From the NCBI GenBank assembly GCA_001599755.1, contig BCHX01000009.1:124001-188000 (forward strand): a stretch of DNA of 64,000 bases, read 5' to 3'. Below the pieces are notes generated by a model. It saw only the letters and a list, made by a program, of their open reading frames with translations, searched no databases and was not told the DNA's origin. The position numbers and the translations under genes were made by a program. Source of the stretch: Gliomastix tumulicola. Its lineage: Eukaryota; Ascomycota; Sordariomycetes; Hypocreales; Bionectriaceae. Numbering within the stretch: position 1 is the first letter of the stretch; the number at the start of each line of letters is the position of its first letter. Positions 43,891-54,893 of this stretch are shown piece by piece.

Positions 43891-46352
43891 TCACCACGAC
43901 GGAGGCGCTTGAACAGGGTAAGGAGGAGTGACATTGATGAGATATTCGTCCCAGAACTGCTGCATGTCGACGTCATCGTGTGCCATCCCCTCGCCCATTC
44001 CGAATGAAAAGTCCGGCAGGGAGAAAAAGCCAACCGGTAGCGTATCTGATATAAGCGTCGTATCGTTGCCCATGGCGCCTTGAGCCGTGACGATGCTGGT
44101 GTCATTCGGAAATGCGATATCGGTGTCCGGGGTGATCGGGTTTCCCGGCAAGGTAGGACGCATGATCTGCTCTAGAAGATTCGAGCTGCCTGGCCTCTGC
44201 TCCCCGGGTGCTGACTTGGCATGGTATTGATCGATGGCATCTGAAAAATCTTTGAGAAGGTCAGAGTTCCTCTGGGCCTGTGGGCTGCGGGTGGCCAGTA
44301 TCGCGAGGACATTGCGTGCTGATGCCAGGGCACCTTGCGCATCGGGGTGAAGAGTTTGACCGTATGGCAAGAGGGCGAATCCCAATGCGAGGCCGGCGGC
44401 CAGAAGCCAAGCTCTGTGAGCCTGGGTTAGAATATGAAGGAGTCCGGATAGGCAGGTGTAGGAGAACTTACTGAAGAATACTCTCACCCCCCAGCAGCAG
44501 ATCGATAGATGCGGCGTCTTGACACATCTGGGCGAGATATACAGCGGCACCCAGACACGTGTGAGACAAGTCTTCGACTTTCAAATCTCCCGAGTCGCTC
44601 ATACAAGTCGGGGCACTCGTCAAACACTCGCGGCGAGCCCGCTGCAGCCTACCGCATACGGTCGCCACCAGAAATGGTCGCGTAAGTAGAAGCACACCGA
44701 AGTAGTAGCCACAAGCCACGTGGACATTGCCAATGGTGCGACGGCGGTGCGCGTCCCGGACTCTTTGCCCCGGTTCCCTCACGATGGCCTCACGGAGGAC
44801 CTCGGGCAGCGATCTGGCCCAATCTCGCAGGTGTTGTAAGTATTCTTCTGCCGTTTCGATGTCTAGTGAGCTCCGCTTCGTGATGACTTGAGAAATCTGC
44901 TCTAGATGAAAGCAAAGGTCAAAGTTTGCGCGGAGAGCCAACTCAGTGTGCCCTAAATCTGCCACAGACCGGGCATGCTGTGTCGGACAGTTGCGGCTGA
45001 GAAGAGAACCCAGACCGAGCGTGCTGCTTGGTCGTCCCAGGACAGCATTGCAGTGAAGGTCCATGACGCGTAGACTTTGCCAAATTCGAGATCTTGCTCA
45101 GAGGTTAGAAATCTGTACTTGCCAAAAAAACCAACGGCGAGTGTGGCATACCTAAGGTGCTTGGCATCAGGAGGCAGACTGGACTCCGGGATATGGATGC
45201 CTAGGATAGTGGCTGCTTTCACGGCAGTACTTAAGTAGAGCAATGATGTGTTCCGTCTACATGCCACGAGAAGATAAACCGCCATCAGCATATAGTTGAC
45301 CACCATGACAGTGCTCGGGCCTTGTAGTCCATCTCGAAAGGCAAGTTGCTGCGCACGGCCGAAGTACGTCCTTGCAATGCGAGCATCTGATTCGCCTGAA
45401 GCTCGGCACTGAGCACCAATGGCAACCATCGTGAGTAATGAGACAGCATGGTCATTATCGGACCGAGGGGACGGGTCGACTGGGCCGTCAGAGCTGGCAT
45501 GCCGACTTGCAGAGCCAGTCAGCATTTGACTAGTGATCTGGTCCTCGGTGTAGACATAAATGAAGCCACTGGACTGTGAGATGAGTCAGCTTTGTCTTAC
45601 AGATACTGTAAAGGATGTTTTTGCGATGGGAAGGGATGGGCATACAGCATGTAGAAAACATTTGATTAGCTCAAGCTTTGTCAGAGGACTGACGAAGTCT
45701 TCGAACGGCTCTACATCAGACTCCGGCTCTGCCTCGAGCATAGCATGCCGATTTCTATTCTCCGTGAAACTCGACGGACCGGAGTATTTTGTCAAAGTCT
45801 TCCGAATAAATTGGATGAAAGATATGGCTGCAGAGCCGCCAATGTATACTGTGATGAAGCCTCACTTGTCAGTTTCATAGGAGACAGGTATAGCATGTAC
45901 GACAGCAGAGGGGGCCCCGAACCTTTCTCCCCATTAGACCCCAGCAGCATGCGGTGATTCTCAGCCTCCGATGGACTTGCACCACGTGCCCGGGCCTCGG
46001 TCGGATCTAATTGGCGCCCAGAGACGACCGGATCACGCGAATGTAGAAGTGGAGGCGAACGGCTCCTGCTCTCCGTATTCTCCAAGCTCTCAGACCCTCC
46101 ATCGTCCTCGTGAGCCGCTCCACGGGCCGTGCGGCCGCCGGAGACCGTGATAGCAACCAGCTTCTTAGTGCCGAGCGGTTCTGCGGCCATACACGATGCC
46201 GCCATGCCCTTCTTGGAGCAGTTTGAGCACGGCAGCATGTAGTCGCACCGCTTCTTCGAGGCCCTGCACGCCCTGCACGCCCGTGACACGCGCTTCCTCC
46301 CCAGCATGCTGTCCGGGAATCTCGCCCCATCTTCCTCCCCCTGACTGGCCAT
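43891..46352 (-). CDS. Zn2Cys6 transcription factor with fungal-specific regulatory domain
   Basis: Likely pathway regulator of the neighbouring catabolic genes (inference). Exons: 46352..45923, 45848..45601, 45573..45152, 45092..44472 and 44413..43891, for 747 aa. The zinc cluster has Cys26, 29, 36, 42, 45 and 54 (CRACRASKKRC). The middle domain carries VYIGGSAAISFIQF, RIWQSLRVMDLHCNAVLGRP and the helices typical of the fungal_trans family. All joins agree in phase. The intron at 45574..45600 would be only 27 nt (GTAAGA donor, CTGAC, CACAG). A stop codon inside it means something must be removed there, but an alternative donor further upstream (GTATGC) would give an intron of about 75 nt and delete well-fitting residues. 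One undetermined base lies at 46359, just upstream of the ATG. Confidence 0.87.
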
Positions 46353-49300
46353 CAAAAANCCCGCCGGTTCTCGCTTTTTGCGGGAGGAATCGAGTGTGCT
46401 GCAGGCGACGGGCAGACTTGGCCTCCCTCTCTGGGGTAATACGATCGATCTGGATTGTGGAGGAGCCGCCGAAATGAGCGTGGGAGGATGTGTCGGATGA
46501 ATCTCTCCTGGGGGGGAAACGAGTCTAGGCGGCGGCATCGAGGAGAAATGCAAAGACGAGCCGGCGGTCACCGCGGTTTGTCAGTCGACGGCGGAATGCC
46601 GAGCGGGATCCGACGTCGGGCCGCCAGTTTCCTTTTGTGCGGATAGATGGCGGGCCGCCGCGAGCGAGGCGGTTCCGAAAACTCCCTGCACACTCACGGT
46701 AGCGCCATGGTCCAGGCGGGCTAGCGTGAACGCTTGAGAACTCATACGAGCGAGACGACTGCTGGCTTTAATTAGTTTGCAGGACGTTCCTGTACGAGTC
46801 TAGCTCGACACGGGGAAGGCCTGCGTGATAGAGGTCCTGATAAAGTACTGGATTTATTCCAGAACATGATATGGAACATGGCTCTGTTCATGTGAATCTG
46901 GGGTTGTGATGGGGGTCTCTACACCTCCACGATTTGCCCTGGATGACCCGGCAGCGAGTGCTTAGTCGTAAAATGCCTTTAAACGTGAACATATCAGACA
47001 GTATGGTATGCGAAATTCGACGATTATGTGGAATACATTACAGCTCATTCACGTTGAGACTGTGGAAGCCAGGCTCTGATCGTTGTGCCCTACTTCTAGT
47101 AAACACTACCATGACATATATCGCTATTAAACCCGATAGGTAGACCGTTCCGTTGTACCATGGCTCATGTTTCCATTATGTAGCCTCTTGATTATGAGTC
47201 TGGACTGACTATACAGCCAGATATCGCGCATGAAAAGCATGCAGGCTAGCAGGCAGCTAGCATGCTGTTTTTACTGACGGATCAATCATAATCCTACTGG
47301 GTTTGTGACTATGGCAAATCTGGAGGCAACTGTGGTAGTTTTCTTGATATCCGGAATATACGGATGCCGGAACGATGTTTCTTCATCCGGACCTGGGGAA
47401 GGCCCTACTGTAGCTGTTGGCCGCACACCAAAAAGAGCGCCAAGTGTTCCTTTCTGGCTTATAGATCACCAACGAGGGGCTTTGGCATTTTCTATGAGCA
47501 GTATTCTGTCGTCGCCAGAGGTGATTTTCACAGCCGTGATATCCGAAGATGAGCCTTGCACGTGTAGGATGCAGGCTCAGGTGAAGGTATTTCTCGGGGG
47601 GCTCGGCAGTGTTGGTTGGCTCAGTCGCGATTTTGATGCATGTTGGTTGAGAATAAAAGGATGGCCGGCGGCACGGCAAGCCTCCCTCATCCTCCACCTT
47701 CCGGCGAGCTGTCACATTTGCAGCTCATTAGGCACTTCGACAATGAGGGTGTGCTGCTTGTTTTCCATTTTTGCTTCAATTTCTGTCACAGAGCCATGCC
47801 GGGAGATGCAGAAATGATTTGCGCCCGCAACGTCATTGCGAAGTCGTGTCAAAATTTGTCAGCACCACGGCAGTTCTTTCTCGACCTGTGTGCTCTGCAC
47901 ATCTCCCACCTGTTTCAGTCGCGATCGATCGCCGTCGACGAATGAGAGCAAGATGCGAGTTCTCCGGTTTCGGTGCGCCCTGGCCAAAACGAGCGAATGG
48001 AGCCAGCCGTCATCTGTCTCAATCCACGACCGCGTATCTGCTTTTTTTGTTTTGTTTTCTAATACAGATAATGAGGGGTAAAACGGATCGGGCACCCGAA
48101 ACTGGGCTGCACAGCGAGTGTGTCATGAATCCTGCTCGTCCGCGTGGCTGTTGGGGGCCAGAAAGTGGTCTTGGCCAATTATTCATGCACCTGCTCATGT
48201 GCCTTATCACAGGCATGCATCTCCCCTTCGTTCTCCATCTGCCCGCTGTGATTGTGATAATTCACGACTTCTCCTGCTCCTGTCACATGGAACTGGCTGA
48301 CCATGTCGTCATTCTATTACACATACATAACATCCGTGCCGCCCATCCCAGTCACATTCGTCACAAACGCGGGCTGGAGATGCGGTTCCTCCATCACATG
48401 CAGCCCTCCCAAACCGGGGACTGCTCCTTTGAGAAGTGCAGATCTGCGCCGCACGGAGCCACAAGCAGCATCCATCCATCCTTCCCCAACCGACGTTGCA
48501 CAAGCTGCTTTGCGGAAGCCTGGACCAGCACTTTGCCCAGATAATCCTGCATGCCAATCATTTTGGTAGGGCTGATTAACGTTGGTTCGCTTGAGACTCT
48601 GGTCTGATTGACTGGGGGCTGTGGAGGATGATGCCTCTTCGACAACATCAAGTCAACCAACATAACTACATCAGGCAGCGTTGGAAGCGCCCTGGCGGTC
48701 ACGGATACAGTGGAAATGAATGCATGGCACTGGGGGCGACGACCCCCCCTCTCCTCCCTCCACCACCTGGAAAACGCCCCAACAAAACAAGCCAATTTAC
48801 AGCGAAGGCCTGCCACACCCTCTCACGATCCCGCACGGTCTAGAAGCGCCGTAATGGTACCATACTTATCGGCCTGTCTCACTTCGCGGACTCGTCCTCT
48901 GGCGCCCCAGCAAGCCCACGGCGGTCGATAATCGCCCGATAAAGTCGTCTCATTGGGCAGCTTCGCTTCTCCCCAAGACCGAGCCTCGCCTTAGCGCCAA
49001 GCAGCCATGGCGCACACGCACCGCCACAATATTCGCATCGAGGGTCACATGGTGTGATAGGGAGATGTGACGAGATTGGAGTGGAATGCAGATGCGTTTC
49101 TTGGCGCGAACACACGTCCAACTAGCTCATGCACGGCGCGGTGCAGAGACGAATGGACGGGTCAGGGATGGACTGTGCACGTGTTGGTGCGTGCCCGGAG
49201 CTCCAAGACATAAATCACAGACCGCCGTTTCTGCTCATCCATCGCTGATCAAGCACTGTCGTCACTACGCTATATTATCCCCCTGCTACTGCATACCTTA

Positions 49301-49371
49301 CCTACATACATCAAACCAAGCTCCCCCAGACCCTGTAGCTTCAACCATTCGCCACCGCCGGTCCGACCAAG
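46353..49371. other. 3.0 kb gene-poor stretch
   Basis: No supported gene. It should include the promoters of the regulator (left) and of the P450 gene (right). A palindromic GCATG/GCTAGC-rich patch occurs at about 47230-47265. Frames at 47.3-48.5 kb were examined and not accepted. Confidence 0.4.
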
Positions 49372-51076
49372 ATGGGGACTCTACTATTTGTCCAGCTCGG
49401 CTTCCTCCTCCTAGCGCTGCTCGCTTATCGCCTGTACTCGTGGAGTAGCGCATCCCTCCCGCTGCCCCCTGGACCCCGGCCTGTCCCCATCGTGGGCAAC
49501 ATCAACGACCTCCCGCCGCCGGGCAAGCCAGAATATCTACACTGGCTGAAGTTCAAAGACCTATACGGGCCCGTCAGCTCCGTCACCGTCCTCGGCCGCA
49601 CGTTCGTTATCCTCCACGACAAGAAGGCCGTCCACTTCCTCCTGGAGAAGAACTCCGCCGTGGCCTCGGACCGGGGCAGCCAGCCCTTTGCCGATCTGTG
49701 TGGCTTTGGCGAGTTCCTCTCCAGTCTGCAGTATGGGGACACATATCGGCGATCCAGGAAGATGATACATCAGCAGATGGGCAGCAAGGCGCTCGCCGAG
49801 CGATGGAGTGGCGTGCAGGACGTCGAATCAAGGAGGCTTCTTCTCCGGACACTGCAAGACCCAAGCAACCTCGTCAACCACTTCAAAACGTACGGTTCAA
49901 TGCCCTCAACGTCACTGCTCCCTCCCCTCATCACGAGAGGGAGACGTACATGAAAGCTAACAGCACCGCAGACAGTCCAGCGCCATCGTGCTGAAGATCA
50001 CCTACGGCTATGCCACCGAGCCTCACGCGACGACCGACCCGTTAGTCGACATAATCGAGCAGTTCATGCACCGCATCTCCCTCGCATACATACCCCTATC
50101 GTGGGCCGTCGACCTGCTCCCTTGGCTACGCCATCTGCCGGAATGGGTCCCCGGTGCAGGGTTTAAGAGGACGGCGCGCGTCTGGCGCCAGAATGCGGAG
50201 GACGTGGCCGATCTCCCGTACGCCGCCGTGCGCAGGCAGATGGCCAAGGGCACACATCGGCCGTCGTATGTGTCGTCGCTCGTGGACACGTACAGCCAGT
50301 CGTCGTCGTCGTCGTCAGATGGTGGTGAGGGGGTGCTGAATCCCGGGGACGAGCTGGTCATCAAGAAGACGGCGGCCATCATGTACGGCGGGGGCTCCGA
50401 TACCACCTCGTCCATCATGACGGTCTTCCTGCTCGCTATGGTTCTGTACCCTGACGTTCAGAAGAAGGCACAGCAGGAGATAGACAGTCTTCTTGGATCT
50501 GAGGGGAGACTGCCTGAGCTGTCTGATAGAGACCAGCTCCCCTACCTCAACGCCTTGCTCAAAGAATGCCACCGCTGGTTCCCCATCGTCCCCATGGGCC
50601 AATGCCACGTGACAACCGAGGAGCTCACGTACGAGGGCTACCGGATTCCCAAGGGGGCCTTCCTGCTCACCGCCCGGTGGTGGTTCCTACACGATCCTCA
50701 AGTCTACCGATGCCCGTCGTCGTTCGACCCGGAGAGATACATGGAGCCTCGTAACGAACCAGACCCAACCCCAGACCAGTTTGGCTACGGTCGACGGATT
50801 TGCCCTGGCCGGTTCATTGCCCCCGATAGCCTCTTTATCACCATGGCACGGATGCTGGCGACGTTTGATATCGACAGGGCTGTCGACGCTAGTGGACAGC
50901 TCCTTGAAGTCGAGATTGCAGGGCACTCTGGGATCATCGACCATCCTCGCCCATTTCCCTTCGCTGTCAGGCCAAGGAGTGGAGAGCATGTTGAGCTCAT
51001 TCGGTCCTCCGAGACGCTGTATCCGTGGGAGAAAGGTGACTCTGATCTGTTGGGCAGTGGTCCGATGACGGTGTAA
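49372..51076 (+). CDS. Cytochrome P450 monooxygenase
   Basis: Membrane-bound haem-thiolate oxygenase, 540 aa, two exons (49372..49889 and 49972..51076) joined at phase 2 across an 82-nt intron. The N-terminal anchor LFVQLGFLLLALLAYRLY is followed by the proline hinge LPLPPGPRPVPIVGN. The I-helix oxygen-binding segment reads YGGGSDTTSS, ExxR appears as KECHRW, and the haem loop is FGYGRRICPGRF with ligand Cys450. The overall pattern resembles the O-methylsterigmatocystin oxidoreductase-like (CYP64 and relatives) group that acts in secondary metabolism or detoxification (family knowledge). A serine-rich low-complexity loop lies near residues 275-285 (QSSSSSSDGG). No biosynthetic core enzyme lies within the window, so a substrate cannot be named. 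Confidence 0.93.
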
Positions 51077-51534
51077 GGCAGCCTGAGACTACCTTGTAAG
51101 GAGCCAAAGATGATTCGTTGAGCGGCATGACATTGTTTAGAAGATATGAGGTTTAGCGTTGACTTTACATAACGATGTGTAATGAGATAATAACGGTTGA
51201 CTTTTTATAATGATGTACTTCTGATGGTGAGATATGATATGAGGCTGATCACCTTTAAGCGCCCCCAATTAGAGGTCTTATGCATTGCACACATCACCTC
51301 GTTATATCATTCAGATCTGGCCCCCAAGATGGCCCCCAAGACGTAAGGGTCTGGCATCTCACTCTCTACGTCATCACTCACATCAAGCAACGCCTCGAAT
51401 CTGGATGGGTTTCATAGTTGTCTCATTCATTATAGCGTCTATACTATCATTCTGTGACGCAAGACCAAACGACCAGGCTAAATCATAACTCGTGACGAGT
51501 TACATCATAGAAACGGGCTGATACCATAGTGTTC
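51077..51534. other. Intergenic, convergent gene ends
   Basis: Lies between the converging 3' ends of the P450 and the glycine-rich gene. It is AT-richer near 51140-51240. Nothing else seen. Confidence 0.5.
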
Positions 51535-54227
51535 TCAGCAGCCGCCGCCGCCGCCACCACCACAGCCTCCTCCTCCGCCTCCTCCGCCACAACCTCCTCC
51601 ACCACCACCGCCGCAACCTCCTCCTCCGTTGTCATTGCCTGATCCACCACCTCCTTTGCCTCCTCCTCCTCCTCCTCCACCTCCTCCCGAGCACGAGGCT
51701 CCGCACCCTCCTCCACATCCCCCTCCGCACTCCTCGTCGAAGCCGTCGCCTTTGTTGCTGCGCTTGGTGCCCGTAGTGGCAGCAGCGCCGCAGATGCCTG
51801 CCACGCATCCACCCTCAGATCCGGTGTAGTTTGAAGGCACCGAAGTTGGGGGCGTGTTGTACATGGTTGGTGTGAAGTATGTCGGGTACCAAGGACCGTA
51901 CACTAAGAAACACAAGATTGTTAGCTTGTCATTCTGTTATGAGGGGTAAACTGAAACATTAGCAAAGGTAGAGGGGGGTTAGAACGTACTGTAGTAGTTG
52001 TTTCCCCAGTGGGTGTAGTACTCCTCCTTGGGAGGCAGCTTGCGACCCTTCTTCTCGGCTCGCTCGCATGCCTTGGCGTAGATACTATCCATTCGGTTCT
52101 CGTAGGCTGCCCTGGCCTTCTTCTGCGTGTCGAGAATGATGGCACCCCTGACGTCCTCTGCCGTGTTTGGCTCGTGGAAGCCCACGGCATTGTGGGCTGA
52201 GATATGGGCGCCCTTGTCAGGGGGACACATGTCTGCGGCCCCAGAGTCGTGGAACTTGTCTGCAACTATAGAACCAAGTCAGTCATTGCTCCCATTATGT
52301 GCGCCTCGTTTTTCTTGCACTTACCCCTTTCATTGTGTGATAGCTTCAGCACCCTACCGACAGAAGACACATGCGAAGACCGGACCGCCTCGCAGTACCA
52401 GCACGTGCACTCCGAGTACACGAGACCATACGTATCCTGGTACGCCTTGCTCGTGAACTCAAACGCCTCGCCCAGCTTGTCCTCGCGGATCTTGTCGTCA
52501 TGGTCGATGAACTTGCGGGCGCCCCATTTCGCGCAGGCCTGATAGTACACGACGGGGGAGAGCTGGTGCGTGTGCCACGCCAGATCGACGTCGAGCGTCG
52601 GCACGAACATCTGGTTCGGGTTGTAGCGCATCATGCGCAGGAAGCGCGTGTACTTGGTGTAGAGGCGGTCCATGATCTTGGGCGCCACGGGCGCGTGCAG
52701 CCAGTCGAGCTTGTACATCTTGGCGATGAAGACGCCCTGGCGCATGACGGCTCCGGAGAGGTCGAGCGCGAAGGGGGAGGAGTTGTCCCAGTAGCTGTTC
52801 ATCATCTTTCGCGTGGCGATGCGGGCGACGGGTGGGAGGTTGGCGTGGACTTTGGCTGCGTTGGGGCCGGTGTTGACGACGGCGCGTAGCACCTCTTGGT
52901 CCTTGAGGGCGGTCTCGATCATGGATCTCACGTCCTCCATCGTGGGTGACGGCCGGGATGCCTCGTCTGAGGGCTTCAGAAGCTTCTCAATCTCGGTGTA
53001 GAGGACCTTCTTGATCAGGCGGTTCGGCAGTGTCATTGGATCGTCCAGCATGGATGGGTTCCTCCGCGAGGACTTGGTCACCCAGGCCTCGGGCTTTCCA
53101 GTCGCCGGTCGAAGAACGGTTCCGGGCATCGGCACACCGTGAGTCATCAAGTCGCGAGAGTCGCTGCAGAACTGGGCAACGCTCAGGAGCTTCCTGTTGA
53201 TGACACTGCCACACGCGCGACAGGCAAAATTGAGATCTCCGTCGCCGTAGCCTTGGCCAACGAGACTTGTGGCAGACGCCTGCCTATCAGACTCCTCGGC
53301 TCCGCATGTCGTCCACGGGATAGTAGTAGGACTAGTGCACATCGGGCATTCGAGCGACTTCACCGCCGCGTCGTCGGTGTTCTCCCATGGTCGATTCGTC
53401 TTGGAGACCCAAATGGCCTTGACTTCGTCCGGGACGCTGTAGGTGAAGCTGGTATCGATGGCCTCATTGATAAGGTCCCAGGGCATACCGTGGTGCCAGA
53501 GGCGTCCGCGGCCTGCACGCATGCAGTCTTGCAGATACGCACGGGGATTCAGCATGTGGGTGTGCCAGACCATGAGCACATCTATCAAGCGGCTTAGTTA
53601 GAGTCATTCAGTCTGATTTAATAGAATCGTTTATTTACCCAGTGGAGGAAGCTCATCTTTGGTCATGACGGGCTTATCGAGGCGTTCTTGGACAAAATAC
53701 TCGTAGGCACTGGTGCTCTTCGTCGTCATATCTTCTTCGCTCAGCTGGTATTCCTTGGGCATTGAGTTCCACCACGCCTCGTATCGATCGACAGCTCGGG
53801 CCACGAAGAGCACCCATCGCTTCTCTCTGATCTGGCTCAGGGCCGTCTGGCGGGCCTCGCTGTCGGTGGAAGCATCCTTGATCTCCTCGGTCATGTGGCC
53901 AGCCTCATTGTAGGCGTGAATATGGACGGGCCCATCTGTAGCGCGCGAGTTCCACAGACCCCAGAGGCCATCTGTGTAGCCGATGTCTTCCTTCATGGAC
54001 TCAAAAGCGTAGAGGAGCTTGAGGTGGACGAGGCAGTAGTTTGCTGTAGGGTCGCTCGGGTTTGGGGAGATGTCGAGATCCGACAGGGTGGTAGCGAGAC
54101 TCTCATTGCCGTAGCTACCGACGGTATCTCCGTCAGCTGAGGTGTAAGATGGAGGGGGGTTCGAGTCCGATCGCGACGAGTCACTACCTCGTCGGATGAT
54201 AGAGGGGACCTTCAGAATTGATGACAT
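51535..54227 (-). CDS. DUF1399 glycine-rich domain-containing protein
   Basis: Four exons (54227..53639, 53581..52325, 52265..51990 and 51902..51535) give 829 aa; introns are 57, 59 and 87 nt with consistent phases. The N-terminal 60 residues are serine-rich. The DUF1399 repeats are visible as DVLMVWHTHMLNPRAY (about 197-212) and DVDLAWHTHQLSPVVY (about 510-525), the WHTH motif being the family hallmark. A CxxC pair and FACRACG between them may bind zinc. The last 80 residues are nearly pure Gly with Cys, in GGGCGGGGGG-like runs. Plant relatives (GRDP) act in stress and development; the fungal role is unknown. The Gly/Cys tail could form disulfide-linked or metal-binding low-complexity material (inference). 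Confidence 0.88.
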
Positions 54228-54893
54228 CCTGAATGTAGGCCGTCAAGTTTTTGTGAGTGTTAAGTAGTAAGTGTATCTCTCGATTGATGGTTGATGAAAG
54301 GAAAGTGATGTAGGATGGGGGGGTTGACGAATCGATGCGGGGAATCAATATTTATCAATATTGATCTTATGACAGGTATTCACTTTCGTGGTTCGCCTGC
54401 ATTCCTGGGGGAGCGTGTTCGCCTCGTTCTGCTGCGCCACCCTGCGCTCGCTCGTGCAAGGAAGTGTCGTTTGGGGGCCGTGAATCATCCACAGGCACTG
54501 CGCTCTGGACGGCTAGCGCTGTGCGGAACACCCACTGAAAGGTGATGATCTGCAGTGGTCTCGCTGAATTGCAAAAGGACCTTGTCAGCTCATAGGTTGG
54601 GGGATTTTCCGATGTGACGTCGGAGGCGTGTGTGAAAAGACGTCATTGTCTGAGCGAGCGCCCGCGTCTATAAGGCCAATAGCAGAGACACGGTTTCATG
54701 TTGGTACTACTGGTCATCACCTGTGAAATACGAGCTGTGATGTTAGTAAGCAGTCGGGCTTGCTACGCCGCTCAATCAGTGACACATGATGGAACGCAAA
54801 AGCCCGCTTATTAGGGAGATGCGGGCAAGATATGAAGATAAAATTGTTGCATATAATATATGTGTTACTTCAGTCTGCTATCTAGCTATCTAG
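54228..54893. other. Intergenic, no gene seen
   Basis: Promoter of the glycine-rich gene and 3' flank of the HET gene. No supported gene. Confidence 0.45.

Noticed and set aside
47771..48544. 257-codon plus-strand frame, including a shorter ATG-started version near 48218 with a hydrophobic N-terminus
   Set aside because: The long frame lacks an ATG start. The short version looks superficially secreted but is His-rich, without conserved pattern or promoter signals.
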